The position numbers and the translations under genes were made by a program. From assembly GCA_027083045.1 (NCBI GenBank), contig JALWQP010000037.1, forward strand, positions 2,982 to 25,266: a stretch of DNA of 22,285 bases, read 5' to 3'. The notes under the pieces were generated by a model. That model worked only from the letters and a program-made list of their open reading frames with translations, was not told where the DNA came from and did not search any database. Below, in pieces: positions 1-7,789 of the stretch (position 1 is its first letter; every line of letters starts with the position of its first letter). This stretch comes from Desulfurococcales archaeon (GTDB lineage: Archaea; Thermoproteota; Thermoprotei_A; Sulfolobales; Desulfurococcaceae).

Positions 1-212
1 CCGTCGTAGCCCCTCTCCTGGTGAGTAAAAGAAGGATAAACCATTACACGGGCGAACTCGTCGAATCTCTCGTCTCCGCCGAGCTTGTCCGCGAAAACAT
101 ATGCATCGATAGAAGGCATAATGGATTTCATGGCCATTAAAAGCATACGAGAGTACTCGGCAATACCACAGTGAGTAGGAGGATATGTTGTTGCAAAACC
201 AAGTTTAAACAC
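1..212 (-). CDS. Glycosyltransferase, N-terminal fragment (runs off the window)
   Basis: Reading leftwards from a GTG at 212 (or the TTG just before it at 215) the frame is open to the window edge, giving about 70 residues. They begin VFKLGFATTYPPTHCGIAEY, then continue with an alpha-helical stretch and a strand ending in YVFADKLGGDE. The TYPPTHCGIAEYSR motif is the typical N-terminal nucleotide-sugar-side loop of GT-B glycosyltransferases (GT4-like, mannosyl/glucosyl transfer). A Shine-Dalgarno-like GAGGTGG lies 5-8 bases upstream of the two possible starts. The gene is divergent from the RNA methyltransferase at 300, with an 87-base shared upstream region. Only the acceptor-side N-terminus is visible, so donor sugar and product cannot be told; the family call is fairly safe. 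Confidence 0.75.
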   Translation of the reverse strand, partial: MFKLGFATTYPPTHCGIAEYSRMLLMAMKSIMPSIDAYVFADKLGGDERFDEFARVMVYPSFTHQERGYD

Positions 213-299
213 CAATCAAACCACCTCTCCACATAATAGATAGTGGTGCACGAGGTACAAATACAGTATAGTCGTCCATAAGTATGTGGGAGGAAGAGA

Positions 300-1643
300 A
301 TGGTTTCAACGAAAGACTATGAGAGAATGATATATGCTATCATCGAGGCTGTAAGACAGGGAGAAAAAATTAAACCTGTACAAGAACCGATCAGGAGAGC
401 CATGATCAAGTACAGACTCCAGGGAACAACACTGGATAGACGAGCATCGGGTATAATATATAGTGTCTTCAGAAACCTCGGTATAATAGATAAGATCATA
501 GAGGAGATTATCGGGAAGAAAACATATGAGTTAGATAGCATCACGAGATCGGTGCTGAGACTTGTTACATACGTCTTACAGCTTGATCCAAGAGCTGGTC
601 ACAGCCTGAAACACACCGTGACAAGATACGCTAAAAAGTATCTAGCACGCCGCTCAAGAACCAATGAGATAACATATATCAGTAAAATAGCAGAGACTAA
701 ATGGAGGCCTAAAAGCTCGGAAGAAAAGATACTTCTAGAATACCGTATTTCACCGAGCCTCTATTACGCGTTGAGCAATAGCTTCAATCTCCTAGGAGAA
801 GACCTCGAGGCATTCTTAACTCTAACATACAAGCAACACACAAAGACATTCAGAGTGAACACTTTAAAGGCAAGCCGAAAAGCGATTCTCGTATTCCTGA
901 AAAGAGCAGGATACAGCGTCGAGCCTGGGAGATACAGTAGAAACGCGATCATAGTACATGGCCCGCTCGGTAAAGATGTTGTGAAGCTTATAGAGACGGG
1001 AATACTGACTCCGCAGGACGAGTCAAGCATGATAGCGGTCGAACTGCTAGATCCAAAACCCGGCACACACATCGCTGACCTATGCTCGGCACCAGGAGGA
1101 AAGACAAGCTACTTGGCCGAGTACACGGGACTGAAAGCAGAGATCCATAGCTTTGAAATACATAGTGATAGAGCTAAAAGGTTAAGAACATTACTCGAAC
1201 GAACAGGCACGCTAAAGGCTGTAACAATACATGTTGAAGACGCTAGGAAAGCCCCCGAGATACTCGGAGAAGAGATCATGGACTATGTACTCGTAGACCC
1301 CCCTTGCAGCTCTACTGGTGCGCTGGCCAGGAACCCTGATGTGAGGTGGAGGTACAGAGAGGAGGATATAAGAGAGATAACGGGGCTTCAACGCGAGCTT
1401 CTCGAGGCTGGGTGGAGGCTGTTAAGGCCGAGCGGAAGACTCCTGTACACAGTATGTAGTGTCCTAGTCGATGAGGGAGAAAAAATCATAAAAGAATTCA
1501 CTGAGAACCACGACGATGCAGAACTAATACATCTAACAAAACCGTTCAAACCATCTCCACTGCTCCCTGGAACTATGAGAGCATATCCCCACATTCACGG
1601 AACGATCGGTTTTTACTACGCATTGCTGAGAAAGAAGAGATGA
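300..1643 (+). CDS. NusB-domain m5C RNA methyltransferase (RsmB/NOP2/Sun family)
   Basis: A 447-residue SAM-dependent cytosine-5 RNA methyltransferase, probably acting on rRNA or tRNA. Residues about 1-150 form a helical NusB-like RNA-binding domain; the rest is the RsmB/NOP2 catalytic core. Motif I is DLCSAPGGKTSYLAE (from residue 260), motif IV is DPPCSSTGA with Cys336, and motif VI is YTVCSVL with Cys386. In this family the motif VI cysteine is the nucleophile and the motif IV cysteine helps release the product; both are present, so it should be active. The ATG at 300 is preceded at about 7 bases by a GGGAGGA ribosome site. Length matches bacterial RsmB-type fused proteins rather than the shorter archaeal NOP2-only forms. 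The gene is convergent with the SDR gene at 1811, and a possible box C/D RNA lies antisense immediately past its stop. Exact RNA target is not deducible. Confidence 0.9.
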   Translation: MVSTKDYERMIYAIIEAVRQGEKIKPVQEPIRRAMIKYRLQGTTLDRRASGIIYSVFRNLGIIDKIIEEIIGKKTYELDSITRSVLRLVTYVLQLDPRAGHSLKHTVTRYAKKYLARRSRTNEITYISKIAETKWRPKSSEEKILLEYRISPSLYYALSNSFNLLGEDLEAFLTLTYKQHTKTFRVNTLKASRKAILVFLKRAGYSVEPGRYSRNAIIVHGPLGKDVVKLIETGILTPQDESSMIAVELLDPKPGTHIADLCSAPGGKTSYLAEYTGLKAEIHSFEIHSDRAKRLRTLLERTGTLKAVTIHVEDARKAPEILGEEIMDYVLVDPPCSSTGALARNPDVRWRYREEDIREITGLQRELLEAGWRLLRPSGRLLYTVCSVLVDEGEKIIKEFTENHDDAELIHLTKPFKPSPLLPGTMRAYPHIHGTIGFYYALLRKKR

Positions 1644-1702
1644 GGGGTCAGTAGAGGCCAAGGCCCTCCCCATCATTAGGGACAGGCCGGCCTCATCATC
1701 CC
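1644..1702 (-). ncRNA. Candidate box C/D guide sRNA
   Basis: On the minus strand this 59-base GC-rich stretch has GGG, then a perfect C box ATGATGA (1699-1693), an internal C'-like ATGATGG (1676-1670) just after a degenerate D' (CTAA), and a perfect D box CTGA (1651-1648) followed by CCCC, which can pair with the leading GGG as the terminal stem. Length and box order fit archaeal C/D sRNAs. It lies in the 3' gap downstream of the SDR gene, in sequence much richer in GC than other spacers. Against it: the D' and C' boxes overlap, and the C'-D guide is 18 bases, longer than the usual 12 or so. The guides contain short palindromes (AGGCCGGCCT), so a simple convergent-gene hairpin is an alternative. 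Confidence 0.45.
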
Positions 1703-1704
1703 AT

Positions 1705-1758
1705 GCTAAGCCTAGGTGTTGTTCATCATTAGAATCAGGTACCAGCCGCTCAGCACCC
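1705..1758 (-). ncRNA. Possible second box C/D-like RNA, upstream of the first
   Basis: On the minus strand: C-like GTGCTGA (1756-1750, one base off consensus), 11 bases, a perfect D' CTGA (1738-1735), a 5-base spacer, a perfect C' ATGATGA (1729-1723), 12 bases, then CTTA where D should be. The D'-to-C' spacing and guide lengths are those of archaeal C/D RNAs, but both outer boxes are imperfect and the terminal stem is weak. The D' guide would pair with a TACCAGCC-type sequence, which I recall near the archaeal 16S 530 region; that target is from memory and unverified. It could be the upstream half of a two-RNA transcript. Confidence 0.28.
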
Positions 1759-1810
1759 ATAAAAATATGTTCCTGATCAAGCCTCATAATGTTTAGGCTA
1801 GTACTGCTGA

Positions 1811-2599
1811 TTAAAACACCGACTTAAGGAGTCCACCATCTATAGGTATAGATGCACCATTGATATAAGATGCATAATTGCTCAACAGGAAAGCGACAAG
1901 ATAACCCACTTCTTCAGGTCTACCTATCCTGCCGAGAGGCACTTCTTTGATCATATCATTGATTATTTCCTCTTCAGATTTCCCAGTTCTCATAGCCTTA
2001 TCGGACGCGATCTCCCTAATCCTATCCGTGTATATGTACCCAGGGAGCACCGCATTAACTCTTACACCCTTTTTCCCTAGTTCTCTTGCAAGTGTTTTGA
2101 CGAGGCCATGAACGCTTATTCTCAGCGTATTCGACAAAGCAATGGTCTCGATAGGCTCCCTTACAGCAACGCTCGTCACATATGTTATAGAGGGATTAGC
2201 CGACTCCAATATATAAGGCAGGGAGTAATAGGTAAGCCAGACCGCGCTCATTATTAACAATCTGACACCATACTCCCAATCATCGAGGCCAAGGTCTTGG
2301 AACCTTCCAGGCCTCGGCGGCCCAGTAACGTAGACTATGGCATCGAGCCCGCCTAGCTTATCTACGGATTCTTCGACCAGTCTCTCAATATCTTCCCGGC
2401 GTGTGAGATCAGCTTGTACAGCATAGGCTTCTCCAGAGCCTATATTGTTGAGCTCGTGTAGTGCTCTATACAGCCTCTCCTTATTTCTAGAAGAGATCAC
2501 TACCCTGGCTCCTTCTCTGACTAATACCTTGGCAATACCAAAGCCTATGCCTCTACTTGACGCAGTAATTATTACTCTTAATCCTTCTACATTAAACAT
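1811..2599 (-). CDS. Short-chain dehydrogenase/reductase-fold protein lacking the YxxxK pair
   Basis: A Rossmann-fold SDR of 262 residues. The start is placed at the ATG at 2599 because AGGTGG sits 5 bases upstream; the GTG at 2608 would lie inside that site. The cofactor motif TASSRGIGFGIA is intact, as are the Asp in ADLTR, the VNAVLPGYIYTDR segment after the active site and the C-terminal NGASIPIDGG. The active-site serine is present (S143). Exactly 13 residues on, where Tyr is expected, there is S156, and the YxxxK motif reads SNTLR, so both Tyr and Lys are replaced; the tetrad Asn is also absent (LLIMSAVWLT). I recall a divergent SDR subgroup with this LSN..R pattern. The protein probably binds NAD(P) but may not be a standard dehydrogenase. 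The gene is convergent with the methyltransferase; substrate unknown. Confidence 0.85.
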   Translation of the reverse strand: MFNVEGLRVIITASSRGIGFGIAKVLVREGARVVISSRNKERLYRALHELNNIGSGEAYAVQADLTRREDIERLVEESVDKLGGLDAIVYVTGPPRPGRFQDLGLDDWEYGVRLLIMSAVWLTYYSLPYILESANPSITYVTSVAVREPIETIALSNTLRISVHGLVKTLARELGKKGVRVNAVLPGYIYTDRIREIASDKAMRTGKSEEEIINDMIKEVPLGRIGRPEEVGYLVAFLLSNYASYINGASIPIDGGLLKSVF

Positions 2600-2668
2600 G
2601 GATACCACCTGGTCCCCCTACACTAATAAATTGTTAGTTATTAGTGATAATATTATTGATGAGTGATT

Positions 2669-2738
2669 GCCCGCATAGCCGGGCCGTGAATGGCTGTGAG
2701 GAGGTGGGCCCTTAACCGAATAACCATTAGTTAAGGGG
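2669..2738 (+). promoter_or_regulatory. Structured 5' leader with sequestered ribosome site
   Basis: Two RNA hairpins lie just upstream of the TTG start at 2745. The first pairs GCCCGC (2669-2674) with GTGGGC (2704-2709) and, stacked inside, ATAGCC (2675-2680) with GGCTGT (2692-2697), leaving an 11-base loop and a GAGGAG bulge. The second pairs CCCTTAAC (2709-2716) with GTTAAGGG (2730-2737). Its 3' arm contains AAGGGG (2733-2738), the Shine-Dalgarno site 6 bases ahead of TTG 2745, so folding would hide the ribosome site. The hairpins compete for C2709. The GC-rich block stands out in an AT-rich spacer. A TATA-like TAATAAATT at about 2624 could place the transcript start near 2650. Whether it is a riboswitch, a protein-bound leader or an independent ncRNA is inference. 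Confidence 0.45.
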
Positions 2739-2744
2739 AATAAT

Positions 2745-3965
2745 TTGTCCAAAAACGTTTTAACCATATTATTGCTTGCCCTGATCATTCTTGGAGGCCC
2801 CACGAATTTGTTAATGCATGGAGGTACGGATAGGAATACACTATCTATTGACTACTACCAGTATTGGGGCTCTTTCAGAATAATATACTCGGGCAAACCA
2901 CTTGTTCCCGTACTACTCGGGCTTGTATCACCTAAAGGATTCGAAATAAACATGAAGTATAAGCTCCTTGTTGGCCCTCTAGAAAATAGTATGTCCGCTC
3001 CAGTAACAGTATCACTGATCAATACAAGCATAACGAAAATAGCTGGAATACCAAGTATAACCGTAAAAGCCCAGTTAGTACATCTACATGAAAACATCAC
3101 TACTAAGAACAGGATCATGATCCCATTGATCCTACAGCTAACCAATATAACAGGTAATGTGCAGATAAAACTTGCGTCCAAGCCTTTCATATGGCCAAAA
3201 TGGGTTACTAAACCCAACGCAACAGTTATAGCGTATTATAAGAACACATATTGCCTCGAAACAAGATACTCCTACACGTACCGCCACGGTAAAGTTGTTG
3301 AGAGATTCATTTATGCCTCATATAGCGACATACTGACAGGCACGCCGCTATATGAGTACTTCATGTATTATCAAAAAGACAACGAGAATAATACCAATTT
3401 ACTCGTCGAATCAGAAGTCGAGATAGCCACAGATAACCCGAGTTTCGGAGCACATTACTCTACCGGAATACTAATAGAACACAGAAAACCCGAGATAATA
3501 GGAAGAATAGCATTCATATCTTCAACACCTATCAATGTCTCCCTACAATATCAGGACAAGCAAATAAAGGTATACCTAGCAGGCTCTTCCGCCTCTCCTA
3601 TACGTATTGTGGTTGAAGCAGAGAATATCAGCGGACCTGCTCCCATAAAACCCAGCTACGGGTTAGCGATTATATGCAAGAACGGCACCATTGTGCCCCC
3701 AGTATATGAGGAGAAAATTTTTTCGTCAAACTACTACGTCCTAGTATCGAAACCAATACCTATGAGAGAAGTAGAACATATATTCATCCAAACACCGAGT
3801 AGCGATATAAAGATTAAGCTTGTCAAGAACTTGGACATAACATTCATAGTGCATAAAAAGACAAGGCCTACTATGGCATTTCAAATAATAATAATTAATA
3901 TTGCACTAGTAGTAGCTATTGTGCTGATGGCTTACCTTATAACGTTATTAATAGAAAAAATATAA
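2745..3965 (+). CDS. Unrecognised secreted, C-terminally membrane-anchored protein
   Basis: A 406-residue protein I do not recognise. It starts at TTG 2745, chosen because AAGGGG lies 6 bases upstream. Residues about 4-24 (VLTILLLALIILGG core) form a signal peptide or N-terminal anchor. The body to about residue 375 is beta-rich and polar, and residues about 379-403 (IIIINIALVVAIVLMAYLI) form a single C-terminal membrane span with only a few residues after it. There are many N-x-S/T sequons (INTS, ENIT, TNIT, PNAT, INVS, ENIS, KNGT), fitting a glycosylated protein facing outside the cell. Two cysteines (YCLET, IICKNGT) may be paired. It is followed after 12 bases by the DUF998-like gene, so the two are probably co-transcribed. 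Its leader can fold over the ribosome site. Function unknown: a surface or S-layer-associated protein is possible but unsupported. Confidence 0.7.
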   Translation: MSKNVLTILLLALIILGGPTNLLMHGGTDRNTLSIDYYQYWGSFRIIYSGKPLVPVLLGLVSPKGFEINMKYKLLVGPLENSMSAPVTVSLINTSITKIAGIPSITVKAQLVHLHENITTKNRIMIPLILQLTNITGNVQIKLASKPFIWPKWVTKPNATVIAYYKNTYCLETRYSYTYRHGKVVERFIYASYSDILTGTPLYEYFMYYQKDNENNTNLLVESEVEIATDNPSFGAHYSTGILIEHRKPEIIGRIAFISSTPINVSLQYQDKQIKVYLAGSSASPIRIVVEAENISGPAPIKPSYGLAIICKNGTIVPPVYEEKIFSSNYYVLVSKPIPMREVEHIFIQTPSSDIKIKLVKNLDITFIVHKKTRPTMAFQIIIINIALVVAIVLMAYLITLLIEKI

Positions 3966-3977
3966 TGGGAATAAACT

Positions 3978-4541
3978 ATGAGTAATCATTTTGGGCGTCT
4001 TCTCATCACACGGGGCAACGTATTCAAAATCATTGTAATATCCTCAATATTGGCTCCCTACATGGCGATAATACTTGCTATATCTCATGCACCTTGGTTC
4101 AGTATATGGGCAAATGCTCTCAGCGACCTAGGTGAGATGAAGCATGTATGTTCAGCACCGATATTCAATTCGGGACTAGCGCTCGGAGGGTATTTGCTCG
4201 GTTTGGCAACCGTATTATCCCAGGGCATTAGAGCAGTAAATAGGCTCATATTGTGTATTGCCGGGTTTACATTGATCCTCATAGGTGTTCTGAATGAATC
4301 GTATGGATACGTTCATTTCACCGTATCGGTCGCATTCTTCCTAACGATAATTGCTTATCTGACATCCTATGGCTACATTCATGTTTCTTTGCCAGCATTC
4401 ATCATTGCTATTATAGATGTCGTAATATGGATGCTTCACTTCGCATACCATCTTCCGCCCGGCGCAGCTATCCCAGAGATACTTTCGAGTATATCATTCG
4501 TGCCTTTCTTCTTACATGAAGCAATAAAGGCTAGGAAGTAA
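3978..4541 (+). CDS. DUF998-like integral membrane protein
   Basis: A 187-residue protein with about six predicted membrane helices and short loops. The segment WANALSDLGEMKHVCSAPIFNSGLALGGYLLG matches in style the conserved DLG...SAPIFN-G-L-GG signature of DUF998 membrane proteins, a family with no firm biochemical role. The last helix is followed by a basic tail ending in KARK, which suggests a cytoplasmic C-terminus. It begins 12 bases after the stop of the sequon-rich anchored protein and is probably co-transcribed with it. The ATG at 3978 has a weak GGGA upstream at 8 bases. It converges with the MFS gene ending at 4581. The family assignment rests on motif memory and hydropathy. Confidence 0.7.
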   Translation: MSNHFGRLLITRGNVFKIIVISSILAPYMAIILAISHAPWFSIWANALSDLGEMKHVCSAPIFNSGLALGGYLLGLATVLSQGIRAVNRLILCIAGFTLILIGVLNESYGYVHFTVSVAFFLTIIAYLTSYGYIHVSLPAFIIAIIDVVIWMLHFAYHLPPGAAIPEILSSISFVPFFLHEAIKARK

Positions 4542-4580
4542 TTGATAAAAACGGTTGTGTTAAATTTATGCAAACATTGC

Positions 4581-5792
4581 TCATTCTACTTGGTTTTCAT
4601 AACCGTACTTATCGATAGGTAGTTTCATCTTCATACCAATGAATGTCAGTACCGCACCGAGTATTGCCATGAACAGTATTATACCCCAGACAGCAGTGAC
4701 GCTGTGCACCGCGACAGATGTCATAGGGCCGACCAGGGCGGCAGAGTTGGAGATCAAACCGAGAGCATATCCTGCTCTTATCGCTAGGTCTTCAGGGTAC
4801 GCTGTTGATGGCGCCGACCAGAATGTGGGGCCTGTTCCCTGAATCATTGCCACAAGTACTAGTCCCGTCAATAACATGGTGACATTATGGGAGTTCATAA
4901 CAATCAGTACTCCTATGAACGTTATTATGAAACAGAACAGCTGTACTAATGCAAATGTATTGAACATGTTGCGCGGCGTCCCGGTTTTGCGGCGGGCTAG
5001 GGCATATGCTACTCCGCCAATGATTATAGACCAGCTTAGATAGGATGCTTCAAGCACTGTTGAGGACAGCTTGTTAACGCTGCCAGGGGCACCCATGCTC
5101 TCAACTATGAATGAGATCAGTGGTGCTAGTGTGAAGATTATCCATATTGCTGGGAAGAACGAGAAGCCCCAGAGGATTGTGAACGGGTCTTTCCATACAC
5201 TAACGCGTTTCTTGGTCTTAACTTCTTTATGAACTGGTAGTGCGTCGCGTGGTGTCAGCCCAATCCATATGAACGCCGCTATTAGCATTGCGATGCCGAA
5301 TAATATGTAGGTGGCTCTCCAGCCTATGCTTGTTGCTAGTAGGGGGCCTACGCTAGAGCCTATTAGACCTCCGACAAATATGCCCGACAATATTATGCCC
5401 AGCGCTAGTGGTCGAGCCTCAGCAAATAATAGTCCGACCTGCGACGAGAATATCGGCAGCGCCATCATAACCATTCCCTGTATAAACCTCAGGATTACTA
5501 CTTCCCATGGGTTTATGGAGTATGGTATGAGGAACTGAGGTATTGACGCCAGTACGGCAGCGATGAACACGGTTTTCCTAGGATGTTCCTCCGTGTATTT
5601 CGAGTGGCCGATGAAAAACGCGGCGAATATACCAGCGCTATAGACGGCTGACGCCAGCCACTCGGTGAACTTATCGATACCAATAGAGCTTGATATATAC
5701 GTGCTGAGCGCGGCAAACAGTGTTAGTGCGCTGAAGTTAACGCTCATGAACAGCAGGTCTAGGCCTACGACTAGTCCCCTTGGCTTTGCCAT
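4581..5792 (-). CDS. MFS transporter
   Basis: A 403-residue major facilitator superfamily carrier with two six-helix halves joined by a basic cytoplasmic loop (TPRDALPVHKEVKTKKRVSVWKD, about residues 178-200). The first half contains the charged loop after helix 2 (GHSKYTEEHPRK) where the family's motif A usually sits, and an RFIQGMVMMALP helix 4 typical of drug- or organic-anion-type MFS proteins. The second half has a loop with ARRKTG. The substrate cannot be read from sequence. The ATG at 5792 is preceded by GGTTGATGAG; a TTTATGA box at about 5818-5826 would give a very short leader. It is the last gene of a same-strand transport block and is separated from the upstream permease by 100 bases, probably with its own promoter. 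Confidence 0.88.
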   Translation of the reverse strand: MAKPRGLVVGLDLLFMSVNFSALTLFAALSTYISSSIGIDKFTEWLASAVYSAGIFAAFFIGHSKYTEEHPRKTVFIAAVLASIPQFLIPYSINPWEVVILRFIQGMVMMALPIFSSQVGLLFAEARPLALGIILSGIFVGGLIGSSVGPLLATSIGWRATYILFGIAMLIAAFIWIGLTPRDALPVHKEVKTKKRVSVWKDPFTILWGFSFFPAIWIIFTLAPLISFIVESMGAPGSVNKLSSTVLEASYLSWSIIIGGVAYALARRKTGTPRNMFNTFALVQLFCFIITFIGVLIVMNSHNVTMLLTGLVLVAMIQGTGPTFWSAPSTAYPEDLAIRAGYALGLISNSAALVGPMTSVAVHSVTAVWGIILFMAILGAVLTFIGMKMKLPIDKYGYENQVE

Positions 5793-5892
5793 ATCTCATC
5801 AACCTTACCCTATTTTGTATCATAAATGCACGCATATGTTTCTCCGGATACGAAATAATTGAAGGAGAACAAATAAATTCTTGATGGAATGC

Positions 5893-7515
5893 TTACTCAC
5901 TATGCTTCTTTGATTCCAATTTCTTGTATTGTTTCGTGAGCCACTCCTCTTTTTCTTCTGGCCTCACCAAATGTATGTCGACAGGGTACTCTCTTAGATG
6001 AGGTTTAATAGTCTTGAGCTCTAGCTTCTTCTTTAGCCTCTCATTCTTATCTGCTGGGACCTTACTACTAACAATCATTACGTCGACATCGTGGGACCTA
6101 TGTATTTCTCCCCTAGCAATGCTTCCAACAATGTATATCTCCGCATCTCTGAATTCCTCGAGGATCTCCTTGATAACCCTGTGTATCCACTCGTGCCAGC
6201 TCCTTATGTGTTTCTCGCGTCTCTCGAGATCTGGGTCTATGTATTTCGATATCTCTCTGCCTGTTGTGCGGCGTATAGCATATTCTATGAGGAACGAGAG
6301 AACGAGGAGCGTTATGAACACGGATAATTTCGTCGGGGCAAGCTGGATCATCCTAAGGACGAGTAGGCCCAAAGCAAATAGTGTTGCGAAGCCTCCAAGC
6401 AGCGTTATGTATTTGTTTGCGCCTGTTTCTCTACGGAGCTTGTAGGCTGCGAAGTTAACCATCATGAAGATCGTTAGGAAGCCCCCACTGCCAGCCGCAC
6501 TTATTGCTTCTAGACTTGTAGTGTTAACCATTATGACGCTGAGGATACTGATCAGTATTAGTCCCTCGTAAGCGCTTCTCCACACTCTTTTTTCCACGAT
6601 CTTTGGTAGCTGGCCATATTTAGCGACAATATAGCTAGCTCTTGCTGTGCCGTAAAGCGTAGCATTAATGGCGCTACTAGTTGATGCAAGAGCTGCTGCA
6701 ACTATGAGTAGAAAGCCCAGCTCGCCGAGGGCGGGTTTAGCTGCCATGGCTAGTGCATAGTCTCTGGCGACAGCGACTTGTTGCGGGGTCAGTGTACCGG
6801 CCGTGACTATTGCTACTAGGACGTAAATTGTTGTTACGAATACCACGGCTGATATGAATGCTTTGGGTAAAACCTTTATGTCCCTGACATCCTTCGCCGT
6901 GTTGGCTATTAATTCGAAGCCCTCGTACGCCAGGAATATTATCATTCCGCCAGCTATGATGTTAACAGGGCCTGGCCAGTTCGAGGGGGACATCCGCCCC
7001 CAGTCTACGAAGGAGAAACCAGCACCAACAACTAGAACGAGTATCGCTACCTTGAACAGGACCAGGGCGTCCTCGGTCCTCCCGGTTATCACTGCCCCCA
7101 AGGCATTAATTATTGTGAATAAGACTATGGCCAGTGTTGCCAGTAAGTGTTTAGTGAGTGTGGAGCCTCCCAGTATGCTTGCTCCATAGCTTCCAAAAGC
7201 ATAGCTATAGAGTGATATCATAACGATGTAGCTTGCAAGCAACATTATGTTGAGGCCACCTGAGAAGACGCCGTTCCCATAAGCTCTTACAAGATACTCT
7301 ATTGTTCCTCCCTCGCTGGGGTATCTAATAGATAGCTTTGAATACGAGTAAGCCGTTGCTAATGCTATAAGGCCAGCAATAAGAAAGGCTATTGGTGCAG
7401 CCGTGCCTGCTAGTTGAAGGCTAAGGCCGAGGACAGCGAATATTCCTCCGCCAATCATGCCGCCTACTCCTATACTGAAAGCCTCGGTAAATCCGATGGA
7501 TTCTCTATTTGCCAA
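5893..7515 (-). CDS. APC-family amino-acid permease fused to a minimal nucleotidyltransferase domain
   Basis: A 540-residue two-part protein in one uninterrupted frame. Residues about 8-415 are a 12-helix APC-superfamily amino-acid permease: helix 1 carries the substrate-site glycine motif GVGGMIGGGIFAVLG and helix 6 reads FLAYEGFELIANTAKDV, as in the family. After a charged helical linker (about 416-458, rich in Glu, Arg and Trp) comes a nucleotidyltransferase domain: GSIARGEIHRSHDVDVMIVS from residue 464, then PVDIHLV. This is the GS-x10-DxD fold of polymerase-beta-like minimal nucleotidyltransferases, with all three metal-binding acidics present (D476, D478, D513). The start is TTG 7515, with GGTG 6 bases upstream; an ATG at 7519 is out of frame and closes after four codons. 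The domain presumably faces the cytoplasm. Its target is unknown, and self- or partner-nucleotidylation controlling transport is speculation. C-terminal truncation or assembly error is unlikely, as both domains look intact. Confidence 0.88.
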   Translation of the reverse strand: MANRESIGFTEAFSIGVGGMIGGGIFAVLGLSLQLAGTAAPIAFLIAGLIALATAYSYSKLSIRYPSEGGTIEYLVRAYGNGVFSGGLNIMLLASYIVMISLYSYAFGSYGASILGGSTLTKHLLATLAIVLFTIINALGAVITGRTEDALVLFKVAILVLVVGAGFSFVDWGRMSPSNWPGPVNIIAGGMIIFLAYEGFELIANTAKDVRDIKVLPKAFISAVVFVTTIYVLVAIVTAGTLTPQQVAVARDYALAMAAKPALGELGFLLIVAAALASTSSAINATLYGTARASYIVAKYGQLPKIVEKRVWRSAYEGLILISILSVIMVNTTSLEAISAAGSGGFLTIFMMVNFAAYKLRRETGANKYITLLGGFATLFALGLLVLRMIQLAPTKLSVFITLLVLSFLIEYAIRRTTGREISKYIDPDLERREKHIRSWHEWIHRVIKEILEEFRDAEIYIVGSIARGEIHRSHDVDVMIVSSKVPADKNERLKKKLELKTIKPHLREYPVDIHLVRPEEKEEWLTKQYKKLESKKHSE

Positions 7516-7789
7516 TCATAACACCTTGATCTCTATCATGTACTTATATTATGCCCGATAAGATAAAATATGCTAGCACTACCTTCGTTCGTGAGAACGT
7601 GTGTATATTGCATGACTGCAACCTTATAACATTATAGAAGTAGCTAGCGATAATCATAATTGATACTCTTATTTTTATGTGAAGATATAAGAATTCAGTA
7701 GGTCTTCGGCTTAGAGAATGAAAATATTATGTTTACAGATCAGTAAGACCGCTCTTCAGTAAGGTGAGAGAAAAATATGTGGTCAGTCC

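Noticed and set aside
1533..1787. 84-residue minus-strand frame overlapping the methyltransferase 3' end
   Set aside because: It lies antisense to a well-supported gene, has no ribosome site or family signature, and its unique part coincides with the candidate C/D RNAs.
2669..2710. tRNA gene or H/ACA RNA in the GC-rich spacer
   Set aside because: No T-arm consensus, no anticodon arm of correct length and no CCA; no ACA at the right distance and no convincing kink-turn. A leader with hairpins explains the pairing better.
2855..3217. 120-residue minus-strand frame inside the anchored-protein gene
   Set aside because: Antisense shadow; no start context, no motif, and the plus-strand frame has signal peptide, sequons and membrane anchor.
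6014..6445. 143-residue plus-strand frame inside the permease fusion
   Set aside because: It is the antisense shadow of a gene with clear motifs in both domains; composition is Ser/Leu-rich without any recognisable domain.
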